A stretch of 10,640 nt of DNA from an uncultured Candidatus Saccharibacteria bacterium. Lineage in GTDB: Bacteria; Patescibacteriota; Saccharimonadia; Saccharimonadales; Saccharimonadaceae. This document shows, piece by piece, positions 1-5,373 of this stretch (the stretch's first letter is position 1; each line of letters opens with the position of its first letter). The DNA lies in NCBI GenBank assembly GCA_937935245.1, contig CALGXX010000003.1, positions 1-10,640 on the forward strand. The letters run 5' to 3'. The notes beneath the pieces are model-generated. The model ran no database searches, was not told where the DNA came from, and saw nothing but the letters and a program-made list of their open reading frames with translations. The position numbers were made by a program, and so were the translations under genes.

Positions 1-571
1 TGTTACCGAAGAAGGAGCGGAGCATGCACCCCTGGAAAACCATCATGAAGGCGTCCGCAGTGTCGCGGGCGTAGTCGGCGATGAGCGCCTCCTGCTCAGG
101 GGTGCGCTGTGCCGGATCGGGGTTGATCTCGTGTAGAACGCGCAGCTGTTCGACCGCCCAGGGGGTGAGGGCCTTTGCGGTGATGCCCTGCAGTAGGGGA
201 ATCGTGTCCGCGGTTGCCTTGGCAATTTCGGGTGCGTGGAGCGACTCGAGGCGAATGCGCAGCATGGCGGAGAAGTTCTCGTTAATCATCTGGTTGGCGT
301 AGATGGTTTCGAGAATGTCCTGGGGTCCGGCGCCTTCGGGGAGTGCGGCGTAGAGTTCCTTGAGGATGTCGAGTCGCTCGTTGACGGCGCTGATAAGGAT
401 GTCTTCTTTGCCGGCGAAGTGCGAGTAGATGGACCCGGAGGACAGCCCGGAGGCTTTGATGATGTCGCTCATGGAGGTGTTGGTGTAGCCGCGTTCGATA
501 AAGCAGGCGATGGCTGCTTCGATGATTTGGGCTCGGCGTGCGGCTTTGGTGGCTTCTGTTAGTCGGGGCAT
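1..571 (-). CDS. TetR/AcrR-family transcriptional repressor, partial at the left edge
   Basis: Reading the minus strand from the ATG at 571-569 gives an open frame of 190 codons that runs off the window. The N-terminus (MPRLTEATKAARRAQIIEAA) and residues about 29-52, ending in SSGSIYSHFAGKEDIL, form the classical TetR helix-turn-helix, with the usual small-residue turn and the aromatic Y-x-H-F segment. Residues 60-190 are the helical ligand-binding and dimerisation domain. The family usually measures 190-220 residues, so only the last few codons should be missing. It is divergent from the membrane protein at 728, and three similar dyads lie between the two genes, which suggests a ligand-responsive repressor controlling itself and a transporter-like neighbour. 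Codons are strongly G/C-ending, unlike everything after about 930, and point to an actinobacterial genome. The family call is firm; the ligand is unknown. Confidence 0.92.
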   Translation of the reverse strand, partial: MPRLTEATKAARRAQIIEAAIACFIERGYTNTSMSDIIKASGLSSGSIYSHFAGKEDILISAVNERLDILKELYAALPEGAGPQDILETIYANQMINENFSAMLRIRLESLHAPEIAKATADTIPLLQGITAKALTPWAVEQLRVLHEINPDPAQRTPEQEALIADYARDTADAFMMVFQGCMLRSFFGN

Positions 572-604
572 GGTTCCAGTCTAGGGAGTTGGCATAAAAC
601 TTAC

Positions 605-626
605 AAACACAATGGAAATTCTTTTT
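605..626. promoter_or_regulatory. candidate TetR operator, site 1 (weakest)
   Basis: Imperfect dyad AAACACAA-N6-TTCTTTTT; 6 of 8 arm positions are complementary. It has the same 8-6-8 geometry and AAACNNAA-like left arm as sites 2 and 3 and lies closest to the tetR start codon, so it may serve autoregulation. It is the least certain of the three. Confidence 0.4.
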
Positions 627-636
627 GTGACTTTGT

Positions 637-658
637 AAACAAAACGGCTATTGTGTTT
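637..658. promoter_or_regulatory. candidate TetR operator, site 2
   Basis: Dyad AAACAAAA-N6-TTGTGTTT; 7 of 8 arm positions are complementary. It overlaps the start of a possible -35 box for the plus-strand gene. Length and geometry fit TetR-family operators. That the neighbouring TetR protein binds it is inferred from position and from the shared consensus of the three sites. Confidence 0.6.
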
Positions 659-685
659 GCGCTCGAGCAAAACCGAGAGTAGAGT
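657..685 (+). promoter_or_regulatory. possible promoter of the truncated membrane protein gene
   Basis: TTGCGC (657-662), 17-base spacer, TAGAGT (680-685). Both boxes are weak matches. The placement is sensible: operator 2 touches the -35 and operator 3 (696-717) lies just after the expected start point, so repressor on either would block transcription. Confidence 0.3.
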
Positions 686-695
686 TCTATCCCGT

Positions 696-717
696 AAACG
701 AAACAGACATTTTGTTT
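696..717. promoter_or_regulatory. candidate TetR operator, site 3
   Basis: Dyad AAACGAAA-N6-TTTTGTTT; 7 of 8 arm positions are complementary. It ends immediately before the GGAG ribosome-binding site (718-721) of the gene starting at 728, so a bound repressor would cover the early transcribed region. Confidence 0.6.
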
Positions 718-727
718 GGAGATTGTT

Positions 728-943
728 ATGAGCAACGAACCCACCACCAAGACCCCGGCAGAAACCCCCGAGCGTTCCTCCTGGATCAAAGTCATCAGCA
801 CCTCGCTGCTGGCATCCTTGATTGTTGCAGTCGTTATCCTCGCCTTCACCTGGCCCACCAAAACCATGGAAGCGAAAAACCTGCCCGTCTCCATCGCCGG
901 CCCCGAAGTGACCGTTAGCCAATTTGAAGATTATACTATTTGA
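728..943 (+). CDS. N-terminal fragment of an actinobacterial membrane protein (possibly YhgE/Pip or ABC-2 permease-like)
   Basis: The ATG at 728 is preceded by GGAG (718-721), a good Shine-Dalgarno sequence. About 20 polar residues are followed by one membrane segment (residues about 22-42, rich in L, I, V, A) and then a short extracytoplasmic stretch containing KNLPVSIAGPEVTVSQ. A single N-terminal helix followed by an 'LPV...GP' segment resembles large actinobacterial YhgE/Pip or ABC-2-like permeases, which often sit beside a TetR gene; this identification is tentative. The frame stays open only to TGA at 941-943. From about 915-928 the sequence no longer belongs to this gene, because the DUF3048 gene occupies the DNA from 928 in another frame. 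The final residues are therefore read from foreign DNA, and the natural protein would be much longer. Confidence 0.5.
   Translation: MSNEPTTKTPAETPERSSWIKVISTSLLASLIVAVVILAFTWPTKTMEAKNLPVSIAGPEVTVSQFEDYTI
915..930. other. junction between GC-rich actinobacterial-type DNA and Saccharibacteria-type DNA
   Basis: Left of here, codons are G/C-ending and genes look actinobacterial. Right of here, composition drops and the reading is a DUF3048 domain entered in the middle (RLYYLSWAAPYQ from 928). Two unrelated genes are cut and abutted in different frames. No inverted repeat, target duplication, integrase, transposase or tRNA lies at the join. The exact base cannot be fixed without the parent sequences. 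A chimeric contig is the simplest explanation; real recombination is the alternative. Confidence 0.8.
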
Positions 944-1599
944 GCTGGGCGGCGCCATATCAAGCATCAATCGCACACGTCGGCGGAAGCCCCAACGCTT
1001 TATCTCAAGTCAGAAACGGCAATTATCGCGACATCGACCAGTTCTTTAATGATGGATCGTATTGGCGATCTCGCGACCGATACGCGCCGCACAACGTCTA
1101 CACTTCAGGAGAGAAGCTTGACCAATTGAACAGCGCAAAAGGCTATAACAATTCTGAATTCACCAGCTTCGCGCGAGCAGACGGCAAACCTGTCGAATCG
1201 CCAAACGCCACATCTGTAAACATAAACCTCAGCGGCTCACTCTACGACACCTCATACGCTTACGACAAGGCGTCAAATTCTTACCTCAGGAGCATGGCTG
1301 GCGCGCCACATAATGATAGAGAGAACGGGCAAATTGCTCCAAACACTGTCGTAGCTGTGGAAGTGGGCGTTGAAGCTCGGGCTCAAAATTACGATGGCTA
1401 CGAAGATGTCAAAACGACAGGATCCGGCAAAGCTTACATTTTCCAAAACGGCACAGTCGCCACCGCCACTTGGTCAAAAGCGGACATAAATTCGCCGCTT
1501 AAATTGACAGACGAATCCGGAAAAGGCGTCGCCTTAAATCGCGGACAAACATGGATTGCAGCCTTCACGCCAGGAAGGGGAAGTGTTTCATGGCAATAG
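928..1599 (+). CDS. DUF3048 (YerB-like) protein, C-terminal part, 5'-truncated by the junction
   Basis: From AGA at 928 the frame reads RLYYLSWAAPYQASIAHVGG, matching the DUF3048 pattern in which a GPVRSAR-like segment leads into an aromatic stretch and then 'HVGGSP.A'. Further DUF3048 hallmarks follow: FFNDGSYWRSRDRYAPHNVY (equivalent to the family's 'R...APHNLYTS'), a later SYAYDKASNSYLR segment, HNDRENG, and near the end RGQTWIAAFTPGRGSVSW. The 224 visible codons cover the end of the first conserved domain and the whole C-terminal one. The missing part would hold a signal peptide or lipoprotein anchor and the first half. Family members are typically exported, surface-anchored and of unknown biochemical function. 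A TTG at 940 could be read as a start, but it lies mid-domain. The stop at 1597-1599 overlaps the kinase start at 1590, so the two genes are co-transcribed and probably translationally coupled. Confidence 0.85.
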   Translation, partial: RLYYLSWAAPYQASIAHVGGSPNALSQVRNGNYRDIDQFFNDGSYWRSRDRYAPHNVYTSGEKLDQLNSAKGYNNSEFTSFARADGKPVESPNATSVNINLSGSLYDTSYAYDKASNSYLRSMAGAPHNDRENGQIAPNTVVAVEVGVEARAQNYDGYEDVKTTGSGKAYIFQNGTVATATWSKADINSPLKLTDESGKGVALNRGQTWIAAFTPGRGSVSWQ

Positions 1600-3116
1600 A
1601 TCCGGCATCTAAAACTCTGCGCGAGTACAAACAATATTATTGCCAAAAAGTCATATTAGTCCTGCTATCAGCGAGCGCCTGCATCATATTGGGACTGGGA
1701 ATCGCACTCCACTTCACGGCAATTTCCGTGTTCCAGCTAAATTTTTGGATTATCATTTTAATTACCGCTATCTTGCAAATCCTATTTTCAATTTCTATAG
1801 TTAAAATCATCGCTGCGCCGCTTAATAAAATTCTGGCGGCACTTTCTCATAAAATTGGCGAACTAACCACCGACACTCCGCCAAATCCCAACGATAAACG
1901 CTACGAAAAAACTGGATTTAAGACGGCGCTTCAGGCAATTTATGGTGATTATCAGCCAGAGCAAAAACCAACTAGTGACAACGACAAGCCAAAAATTCCG
2001 CTCACTCAAGCCCTGAATCAAGCCAGTACTGGCATCGTGATCCTTAATTCCAATCAGAAGATTATCTTCGCCAATTCCGCCGCCCCGATTTCCAGGAACG
2101 CAAAAGGTGAGGATTTTCTGGCGCTTGATTTTCTAAACGAACCGAGCATTTCCGATTGGCTTCACGAAATCTCCAATGAGAAAATTAAGGCAGAACATCG
2201 CTGGCAACGCATTAGCACCAACCCTGACGTCATCCAAAAAACGCGGATCTTTGACATTGTGGCTTCATTCGAGAAAGGCGCCGCCGCCGAAACCGTCATT
2301 TTTCTCATCGACAAGTCTAAAGGGTATTTGCCAGAAGAAGAGGACCTTAATTTCATCTCATTTGCTGCTCACGAGCTTCGCGGGCCAATTACAGTTATTC
2401 GTGGCTATCTGGACATTATCAACGAAGAGTTTTCTGGACGCTTGCAGGGCGATGAAAGGCAGCTTCTTGATAGGTTGGTCGTTTCGTCCAACCGCTTGTC
2501 TAGCTACATTGACAACATTCTTAACGTTGCCAGATATGACAGGCATCACTTGAAGGTTTATCTGCTGGAAGACACTGTCGCTAATATTTATGCCTCGATC
2601 GCTGATGATATGCAACTTCGCGCCTCGACTCAACACAGAATGCTCAGCGTCAATATTCCAGACGATCTCCCAACCGTAGCCGCTGATCACGGAAGTATCG
2701 GGGAAGTAATTGGTAATCTAATTGACAATGCCATTAAATACAGTTTTGAGGGCGGGTCTGTAACCGTTTCCGCGGAGAGAAAAGGCGATTTCGTGGAAGT
2801 GTCTGTCGCTGATAACGGAATTGGAATGCCGGCGAATGTCGTGGACAATTTGTTTCACAAGTTCTATCGATCACACAGATCACGCGAGGCTGTGGCTGGA
2901 ACGGGAATTGGGCTTTACATTTGCAAAGCTTTTGTCGAATCTCACGGCGGCTCGATAATCGCTCGATCCCGCGAAAACGAAGGCTCGGTATTCTCGTTCA
3001 CTTTGCCAATTTATGCTACAGTTAAAGACAAATTGTTAGAAGACGGACAGCTGAATAATCAATTGATACGAAAGGGCGGCGGCTGGATAAAAAATCACGC
3101 CATGTATAAGGGCTAG
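1590..3116 (+). CDS. membrane sensor histidine kinase with PAS domain and minimal extracellular part
   Basis: The protein has 508 residues. The ATG at 1590 is chosen because AGGAAGGGG (1572-1580) lies at ideal distance; earlier in-frame codons lie inside the DUF3048 gene. Two membrane helices (residues about 20-42 and 51-74) are joined by only about 8 residues, so there is no extracellular sensor domain. A linker and a divergent PAS-like domain follow (about 138-248). The kinase core is complete: H box FAAHELRGPITVIRGY with phospho-acceptor His261, N box NLIDNAIKY with Asn380, G1 box DNGIGMP from Asp408, F box LFHKFYRSH near 421, and G2 box GTGIGL from 437. It belongs to the HisKA/HATPase_c group, and the likely reaction is ATP-dependent autophosphorylation at His261 followed by transfer to the receiver encoded 8 bases downstream. 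About 35 residues after the ATPase domain form a basic, glycine-rich tail. Its position after a surface DUF3048 protein suggests that protein may supply or relay the signal; this is inference. Confidence 0.93.
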   Translation: MAIDPASKTLREYKQYYCQKVILVLLSASACIILGLGIALHFTAISVFQLNFWIIILITAILQILFSISIVKIIAAPLNKILAALSHKIGELTTDTPPNPNDKRYEKTGFKTALQAIYGDYQPEQKPTSDNDKPKIPLTQALNQASTGIVILNSNQKIIFANSAAPISRNAKGEDFLALDFLNEPSISDWLHEISNEKIKAEHRWQRISTNPDVIQKTRIFDIVASFEKGAAAETVIFLIDKSKGYLPEEEDLNFISFAAHELRGPITVIRGYLDIINEEFSGRLQGDERQLLDRLVVSSNRLSSYIDNILNVARYDRHHLKVYLLEDTVANIYASIADDMQLRASTQHRMLSVNIPDDLPTVAADHGSIGEVIGNLIDNAIKYSFEGGSVTVSAERKGDFVEVSVADNGIGMPANVVDNLFHKFYRSHRSREAVAGTGIGLYICKAFVESHGGSIIARSRENEGSVFSFTLPIYATVKDKLLEDGQLNNQLIRKGGGWIKNHAMYKG

Positions 3117-3124
3117 GAGGAATT

Positions 3125-3505
3125 ATGATAAAGACAATTTTATGCGTAGAAGATGACCGATTTATTGGTGAAATGTATGTCAGAAGTCTGCAAAAAGCGG
3201 GATATGACGTGACGTGGGTGGTCGACGGGAATGACGGACTAGTGGCGGCGCGCAACCAGAACTTTGACTTGATAATCTTAGATTTGATGCTACCAGAACA
3301 ACGCGGCGACCAGATTTTAGACGCGCTGAGAAACAACAATGTCGATTTGGTTCCGAATAGTAAGATCTTGATTATGACCAATTTTGAGCAGGACGAAGCT
3401 TCGCGTAAATCCGTTATGAGTCGCGTTGACGGATATCTGATTAAAGCCGACATTACGCCGCGGAATTTGATAGATGTCGTTAAGCAGATGAGTAGCGACG
3501 ACTAA
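3125..3505 (+). CDS. stand-alone receiver-domain response regulator (CheY-like)
   Basis: The protein has 126 residues, essentially one receiver domain. The start at 3125 follows a perfect AGGAGG (3115-3120) that overlaps the kinase stop codon. Asp9/Asp10 form the acidic pocket, Asp53 (in LIILDLMLP) is the phosphorylation site, Thr85 (ILIMTN) and Lys107 (GYLIKAD) complete the switch, so all canonical residues are present. There is no DNA-binding or enzymatic output domain: the protein ends with the last receiver helix and an acidic SSDD tail. It is the third gene of the DUF3048-kinase-receiver operon and the obvious partner of that kinase. Output must be through protein-protein contact, phosphorelay, or an unlinked effector. 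Confidence 0.93.
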   Translation: MIKTILCVEDDRFIGEMYVRSLQKAGYDVTWVVDGNDGLVAARNQNFDLIILDLMLPEQRGDQILDALRNNNVDLVPNSKILIMTNFEQDEASRKSVMSRVDGYLIKADITPRNLIDVVKQMSSDD

Positions 3506-3538
3506 AAATATTTTGACGCAATGAAAAATGAAGCTGAG

Positions 3539-3557
3539 GATATTCACCCAGAATATC
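3539..3557. repeat. 7-base inverted repeat downstream of the receiver gene
   Basis: GATATTC-ACCCA-GAATATC forms a perfect 7-bp stem with a 5-base loop, 34 bases after the receiver stop. No T-run follows on either strand, so it is not a standard intrinsic terminator. It could protect the 3' end of the operon mRNA or be a binding dyad. The rest of 3506-3730 holds only the hairpins listed separately and no convincing gene. Confidence 0.5.
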
Positions 3558-3577
3558 TGAACTGTAAATAATTCAAG

Positions 3578-3606
3578 ATAATAAAAAGAGCCCTCTCGCG
3601 AGCTCT
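3578..3606 (-). terminator. intrinsic terminator for minus-strand transcription
   Basis: On the minus strand AGAGC (3606-3602), a 10-base loop, GCTCT (3591-3587) and then TTTTTATTAT. Part of the loop is itself self-complementary (CTCGCGAG). It lies 125 bases beyond the GNAT stop and faces the receiver operon, so it probably ends the GNAT transcript. Read on the plus strand the hairpin lacks a T-run. Confidence 0.6.
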
Positions 3607-3696
3607 GGATTAATGTTCTGCAAGTTTAAAAGGCTAGTTGTTCGACATCTTAATTCAGATATCAGCGACACTAGCCCAAGTCGCTCGCGTATTTTA

Positions 3697-3713
3697 GATA
3701 AACTGAGTTTATC
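3697..3713. repeat. perfect 7-base inverted repeat after the GNAT gene
   Basis: GATAAAC-TGA-GTTTATC, a perfect stem with a 3-base loop, 17 bases beyond the GNAT stop on the minus strand. It is A/T-rich with no clear T-tract, so it is a weak candidate for an mRNA 3'-end structure. Confidence 0.4.
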
Positions 3714-3730
3714 ACAGGGAAACGCAAAAC

Positions 3731-4585
3731 CTAAGGACTATCCGTATTACACACAGACAATCCCCATTGTAGTGTATAGCTATTCGGGCTATTAGCTTCG
3801 GGCAAGACGCCCTCGATCCTCCAGCCGTACCGCTGGAGGATGACAATCTGCTGTAGGTTAGGAAAAATTTGGATGTACAATTTACGTCCAAAATTTCCTA
3901 TTAGCAAGTTTGACACAGACGATACAAGCGCCTCGAAAACTGCATCCGACTCCGCAGAAAGAAGATTCAACTTTATAGGCTGATCCTTCTTTGCTACAAC
4001 ATGCATACAGCCAACGACCTGTTCATGACATTCAGCCTTGAACAGCAGTTGCATAGTATTGTGATGTATACTTCCGCGCGAAAAAGCCACAGCGACACAA
4101 GATAAGTCACGATTAGGCTCATTGAATAAATATTTGTATAGCGAATATTCATCAACGCCTGGCTTGTAATGACCCTTAGCCATTACGGCAACAACAAAGT
4201 CTTTCTTCAGGAAAAACTTTAGCGCGGCTTCATTCGTGGAGGCGACAGTGCAATAAATCTGTCGAGCCCCCAAATTACGAGCTAGGCTTTCGGCATGTTT
4301 CAGCAACTCGCCTCCAATGCCATTATTGCCACGATGTTCCTCGCTAACAATCAGCGGATTGATCTTCGCCGTCTGTTCTTGCTTGTTGAATTTTACTCGG
4401 ACAAATCCAGAAGACCGACCGCAACATTCAGCAATGAACAAATATTGATCAGCCGAATGAACGAAAAAGCGTTGAGCGTTGTCTGCGGGATCGTCATTGT
4501 AAAACGCGCTCAGAGTCTTAGACATGAGTCCAGAAATGAACTCAAAGTCGTCCACTCCAGCTTCACGAATGCTAACCTTCTTCAT
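3731..4585 (-). CDS. two-part GNAT-family N-acetyltransferase
   Basis: The protein has 284 residues. The ATG at 4585-4583 is preferred over the GTG at 4594 because AGGAAGG (4600-4594) sits 8 bases before it and would overlap the GTG. Residues about 3-153 form a GNAT domain: motif A includes INPLIVSEEHRGNNGIGGEL, with the acetyl-CoA pyrophosphate loop R85-G-N-N-G-I-G91, and motif B includes STNEAALKFFLKKDF. The remaining ~130 residues, with KLYIQIFPNLQQIVILQRYGW near the end, resemble a second, degenerate GNAT-like fold without its own CoA loop. The protein transfers an acetyl group from acetyl-CoA to an amine; the substrate cannot be told from sequence. It is cytoplasmic with no signal or membrane segment. 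It is monocistronic, has a strong promoter upstream, and is convergent with the receiver operon. Confidence 0.82.
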   Translation of the reverse strand: MKKVSIREAGVDDFEFISGLMSKTLSAFYNDDPADNAQRFFVHSADQYLFIAECCGRSSGFVRVKFNKQEQTAKINPLIVSEEHRGNNGIGGELLKHAESLARNLGARQIYCTVASTNEAALKFFLKKDFVVAVMAKGHYKPGVDEYSLYKYLFNEPNRDLSCVAVAFSRGSIHHNTMQLLFKAECHEQVVGCMHVVAKKDQPIKLNLLSAESDAVFEALVSSVSNLLIGNFGRKLYIQIFPNLQQIVILQRYGWRIEGVLPEANSPNSYTLQWGLSVCNTDSP

Positions 4586-4615
4586 AAGGTACACCTTCCT
4601 GTAATAGCTACATTT

Positions 4616-4634
4616 TATAGTAGCAATATAGTAG
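4616..4634. repeat. 8-base direct repeat in the GNAT leader
   Basis: TATAGTAG at 4616-4623 and again at 4627-4634, separated by CAA, gives an 11-base period, about one DNA turn. It covers roughly +5 to +23 of the predicted GNAT transcript and could be a tandem regulator site. No binding protein is known. Confidence 0.45.
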
Positions 4635-4644
4635 GACAGAATAT

Positions 4645-4673
4645 ATTATACAATTAAACCATCATAAGTTCAA
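4645..4673 (-). promoter_or_regulatory. sigma-70-type promoter of the GNAT gene
   Basis: On the minus strand TTGAAC (4673-4668), exactly 17 bases, then consensus TATAAT (4650-4645). The start point should be near 4638, giving a leader of about 50 bases with the AGGAAGG ribosome site. It begins 17 bases past the tRNA terminator, so the gene has its own start. Confidence 0.78.
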
Positions 4674-4689
4674 TGCCATAATTTGCAAT

Positions 4690-4711
4690 ATAAAAAAGAC
4701 CTAAAAGGTCT
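4690..4711 (-). terminator. intrinsic terminator of the tRNA-Glu transcript
   Basis: On the minus strand AGACCT-TTT-AGGTCT forms a perfect 6-bp stem followed by a run of T. It lies 18 bases after the tRNA CCA end, the expected place for a single-tRNA transcript. Confidence 0.87.
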
Positions 4712-4728
4712 ATATTCTCGAAATCATC

Positions 4729-4803
4729 TGGTGACCCCACCGGGAATCGAACCCGGGTTGCCAGGATGAGAACCTGGTGTCCTAACCGCTAGACGATAGG
4801 GCC
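4729..4803 (-). tRNA. tRNA-Glu (anticodon CTC), with encoded CCA
   Basis: The minus strand folds as a full cloverleaf. The acceptor stem pairs GGCCCTA with TGGGGTC (one G-T and one T-G wobble), discriminator A, then CCA encoded in the DNA (4731-4729). The D-arm contains TCGTCTAGCGGTTAGGA. The anticodon stem CCAGG/CCTGG closes the loop TTCTCAT with anticodon CTC (plus-strand 4768-4770). The T-arm is CCGGG-TTCGATT-CCCGG. Anticodon CTC reads GAG (Glu), and the D-arm and acceptor sequence are typical of bacterial tRNA-Glu. It has its own promoter and terminator. Confidence 0.96.
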
Positions 4804-4815
4804 GTAACTCCATGG

Positions 4816-4845
4816 ATTATACCATGGAAAGGGAAGACTTGTCTA
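4816..4845 (-). promoter_or_regulatory. promoter of tRNA-Glu
   Basis: On the minus strand TAGACA (4845-4840), 18 bases, then TATAAT (4821-4816), 12 bases before the mature tRNA 5' end. The TATAAT is framed on both sides by the palindrome CCATGG. The TAG of the -35 box is also the stop codon of the membrane protein gene at 4843. Confidence 0.7.
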
Positions 4846-5313
4846 CTTTTTCTCTATGTTAGACGTCGACTTTTTATGGTAAGACAGCATAACCCAAGAG
4901 CTATATATTAAAACGACCAGAGAAATAAGAATAGGAGAGAAGTATAAATTGATCATACCAATAGTCGATAAGACTTTTACAATGAATACATCTTTATTGG
5001 CAATGAGAAAAAATAGCCCGAATCGTAAGAAAACGACTAATACATAAAATACGACCGTCGCACACCCAATGGCGGTCAAGACCTTTGAAACTTTATCAGT
5101 AATCCAATATCGTCCAGTTTTATACCAATAGATTGAAATACAAGCGAGTATGATAGCATACGCCCCTAAGATATGACCCAAAGGACCAATGAACGACTTA
5201 AATATATCAGACGTGGCACTAATGAGGTTCGCCGAGATGATACAAATTATCACAAAGACCACAGTTCGCTTGAAAGCTGAGTTACTTTGGTCGTTGTGCT
5301 GATCATTGTTCAT
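4843..5313 (-). CDS. small four-helix membrane protein of unknown function
   Basis: The protein has 156 residues and starts at ATG 5313-5311. After a polar N-terminus (MNNDQHNDQSNSAFKR) hydrophobic stretches lie at about 15-35, 46-64, 78-104 and 112-142, so four membrane helices (the last may be long or split), ending in a basic tail (SYHKKSTSNIEKK). No family motif is recognised. It is divergent from the second histidine kinase, with about 60 bases between start codons, so the two promoter regions overlap. A role linked to that kinase is possible but rests only on position. There is no Shine-Dalgarno sequence; a TATAGT box ends 6 bases before the ATG, suggesting a leaderless mRNA. The open frame, clean start and promoter make it a real gene. 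Confidence 0.75.
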   Translation of the reverse strand: MNNDQHNDQSNSAFKRTVVFVIICIISANLISATSDIFKSFIGPLGHILGAYAIILACISIYWYKTGRYWITDKVSKVLTAIGCATVVFYVLVVFLRFGLFFLIANKDVFIVKVLSTIGMINLYFSPILISLVVLIYSSWVMLSYHKKSTSNIEKK

Positions 5314-5319
5314 AGAATT

Positions 5320-5325
5320 ACTATA
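5320..5325 (-). promoter_or_regulatory. -10 box of the small membrane protein gene (leaderless)
   Basis: On the minus strand TATAGT (5325-5320), then 6 bases, then the ATG. Transcription would start at or next to the start codon. No good -35 is seen at 16-18 bases; that region overlaps the -35 of the divergent kinase promoter. Confidence 0.45.
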
Positions 5326-5338
5326 CCACGTTTATCGC

Positions 5339-5367
5339 TTGAGATTTTTCTGAAAATTCGCCATAAT
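5339..5367 (+). promoter_or_regulatory. promoter of the second histidine kinase (leaderless)
   Basis: TTGAGA (5339-5344), 17 bases, CATAAT (5362-5367), then 6 bases to the ATG at 5374. The predicted start point is the A of the start codon or very near it. There is no Shine-Dalgarno sequence, in agreement with a leaderless mRNA. Confidence 0.65.
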
Positions 5368-5373
5368 AAAAGC

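Noticed and set aside
581..976. Long minus-strand frame crossing the junction
   Set aside because: It has no domain likeness, runs antisense to the truncated membrane protein, and spans the operator region and the join; it is a shadow frame.
1551..1589. Earlier in-frame start for the first histidine kinase
   Set aside because: It would lie deep inside the DUF3048 coding region without a ribosome site; the ATG at 1590 has an excellent Shine-Dalgarno sequence.
940..1599. Complete 219-residue gene starting at TTG 940
   Set aside because: The TTG lies inside the DUF3048 domain; the family pattern already runs from 928 and the first half is missing. This is a truncated gene, not a full one.
3522..3572. 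16-codon reading frame (MKNEAEDIHPEYLNCK), faintly like the start of ribosomal protein bL31
   Set aside because: Too short, no ribosome site, and it coincides with the 3539-3557 hairpin. The IHPEY likeness is probably chance.
3587..3606. Terminator for the plus-strand receiver operon
   Set aside because: The hairpin is followed on the plus strand by GGATTAATG, not T. The T-run exists only on the minus strand.
3613..3795. 60-codon plus-strand frame downstream of the receiver gene
   Set aside because: No ribosome site or domain; its end overlaps the GNAT gene on the other strand, and it contains a 7-base inverted repeat.
4586..4594. GTG start at 4594 for the GNAT gene
   Set aside because: AGGAAGG runs directly into this GTG, leaving no spacing; it is correctly spaced for the ATG at 4585.
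5287..5373. N-terminal extension of the second histidine kinase from 5287
   Set aside because: It would cover the promoter and overlap the divergent membrane protein's start; a -35/-10 pair ends right before the ATG at 5374.
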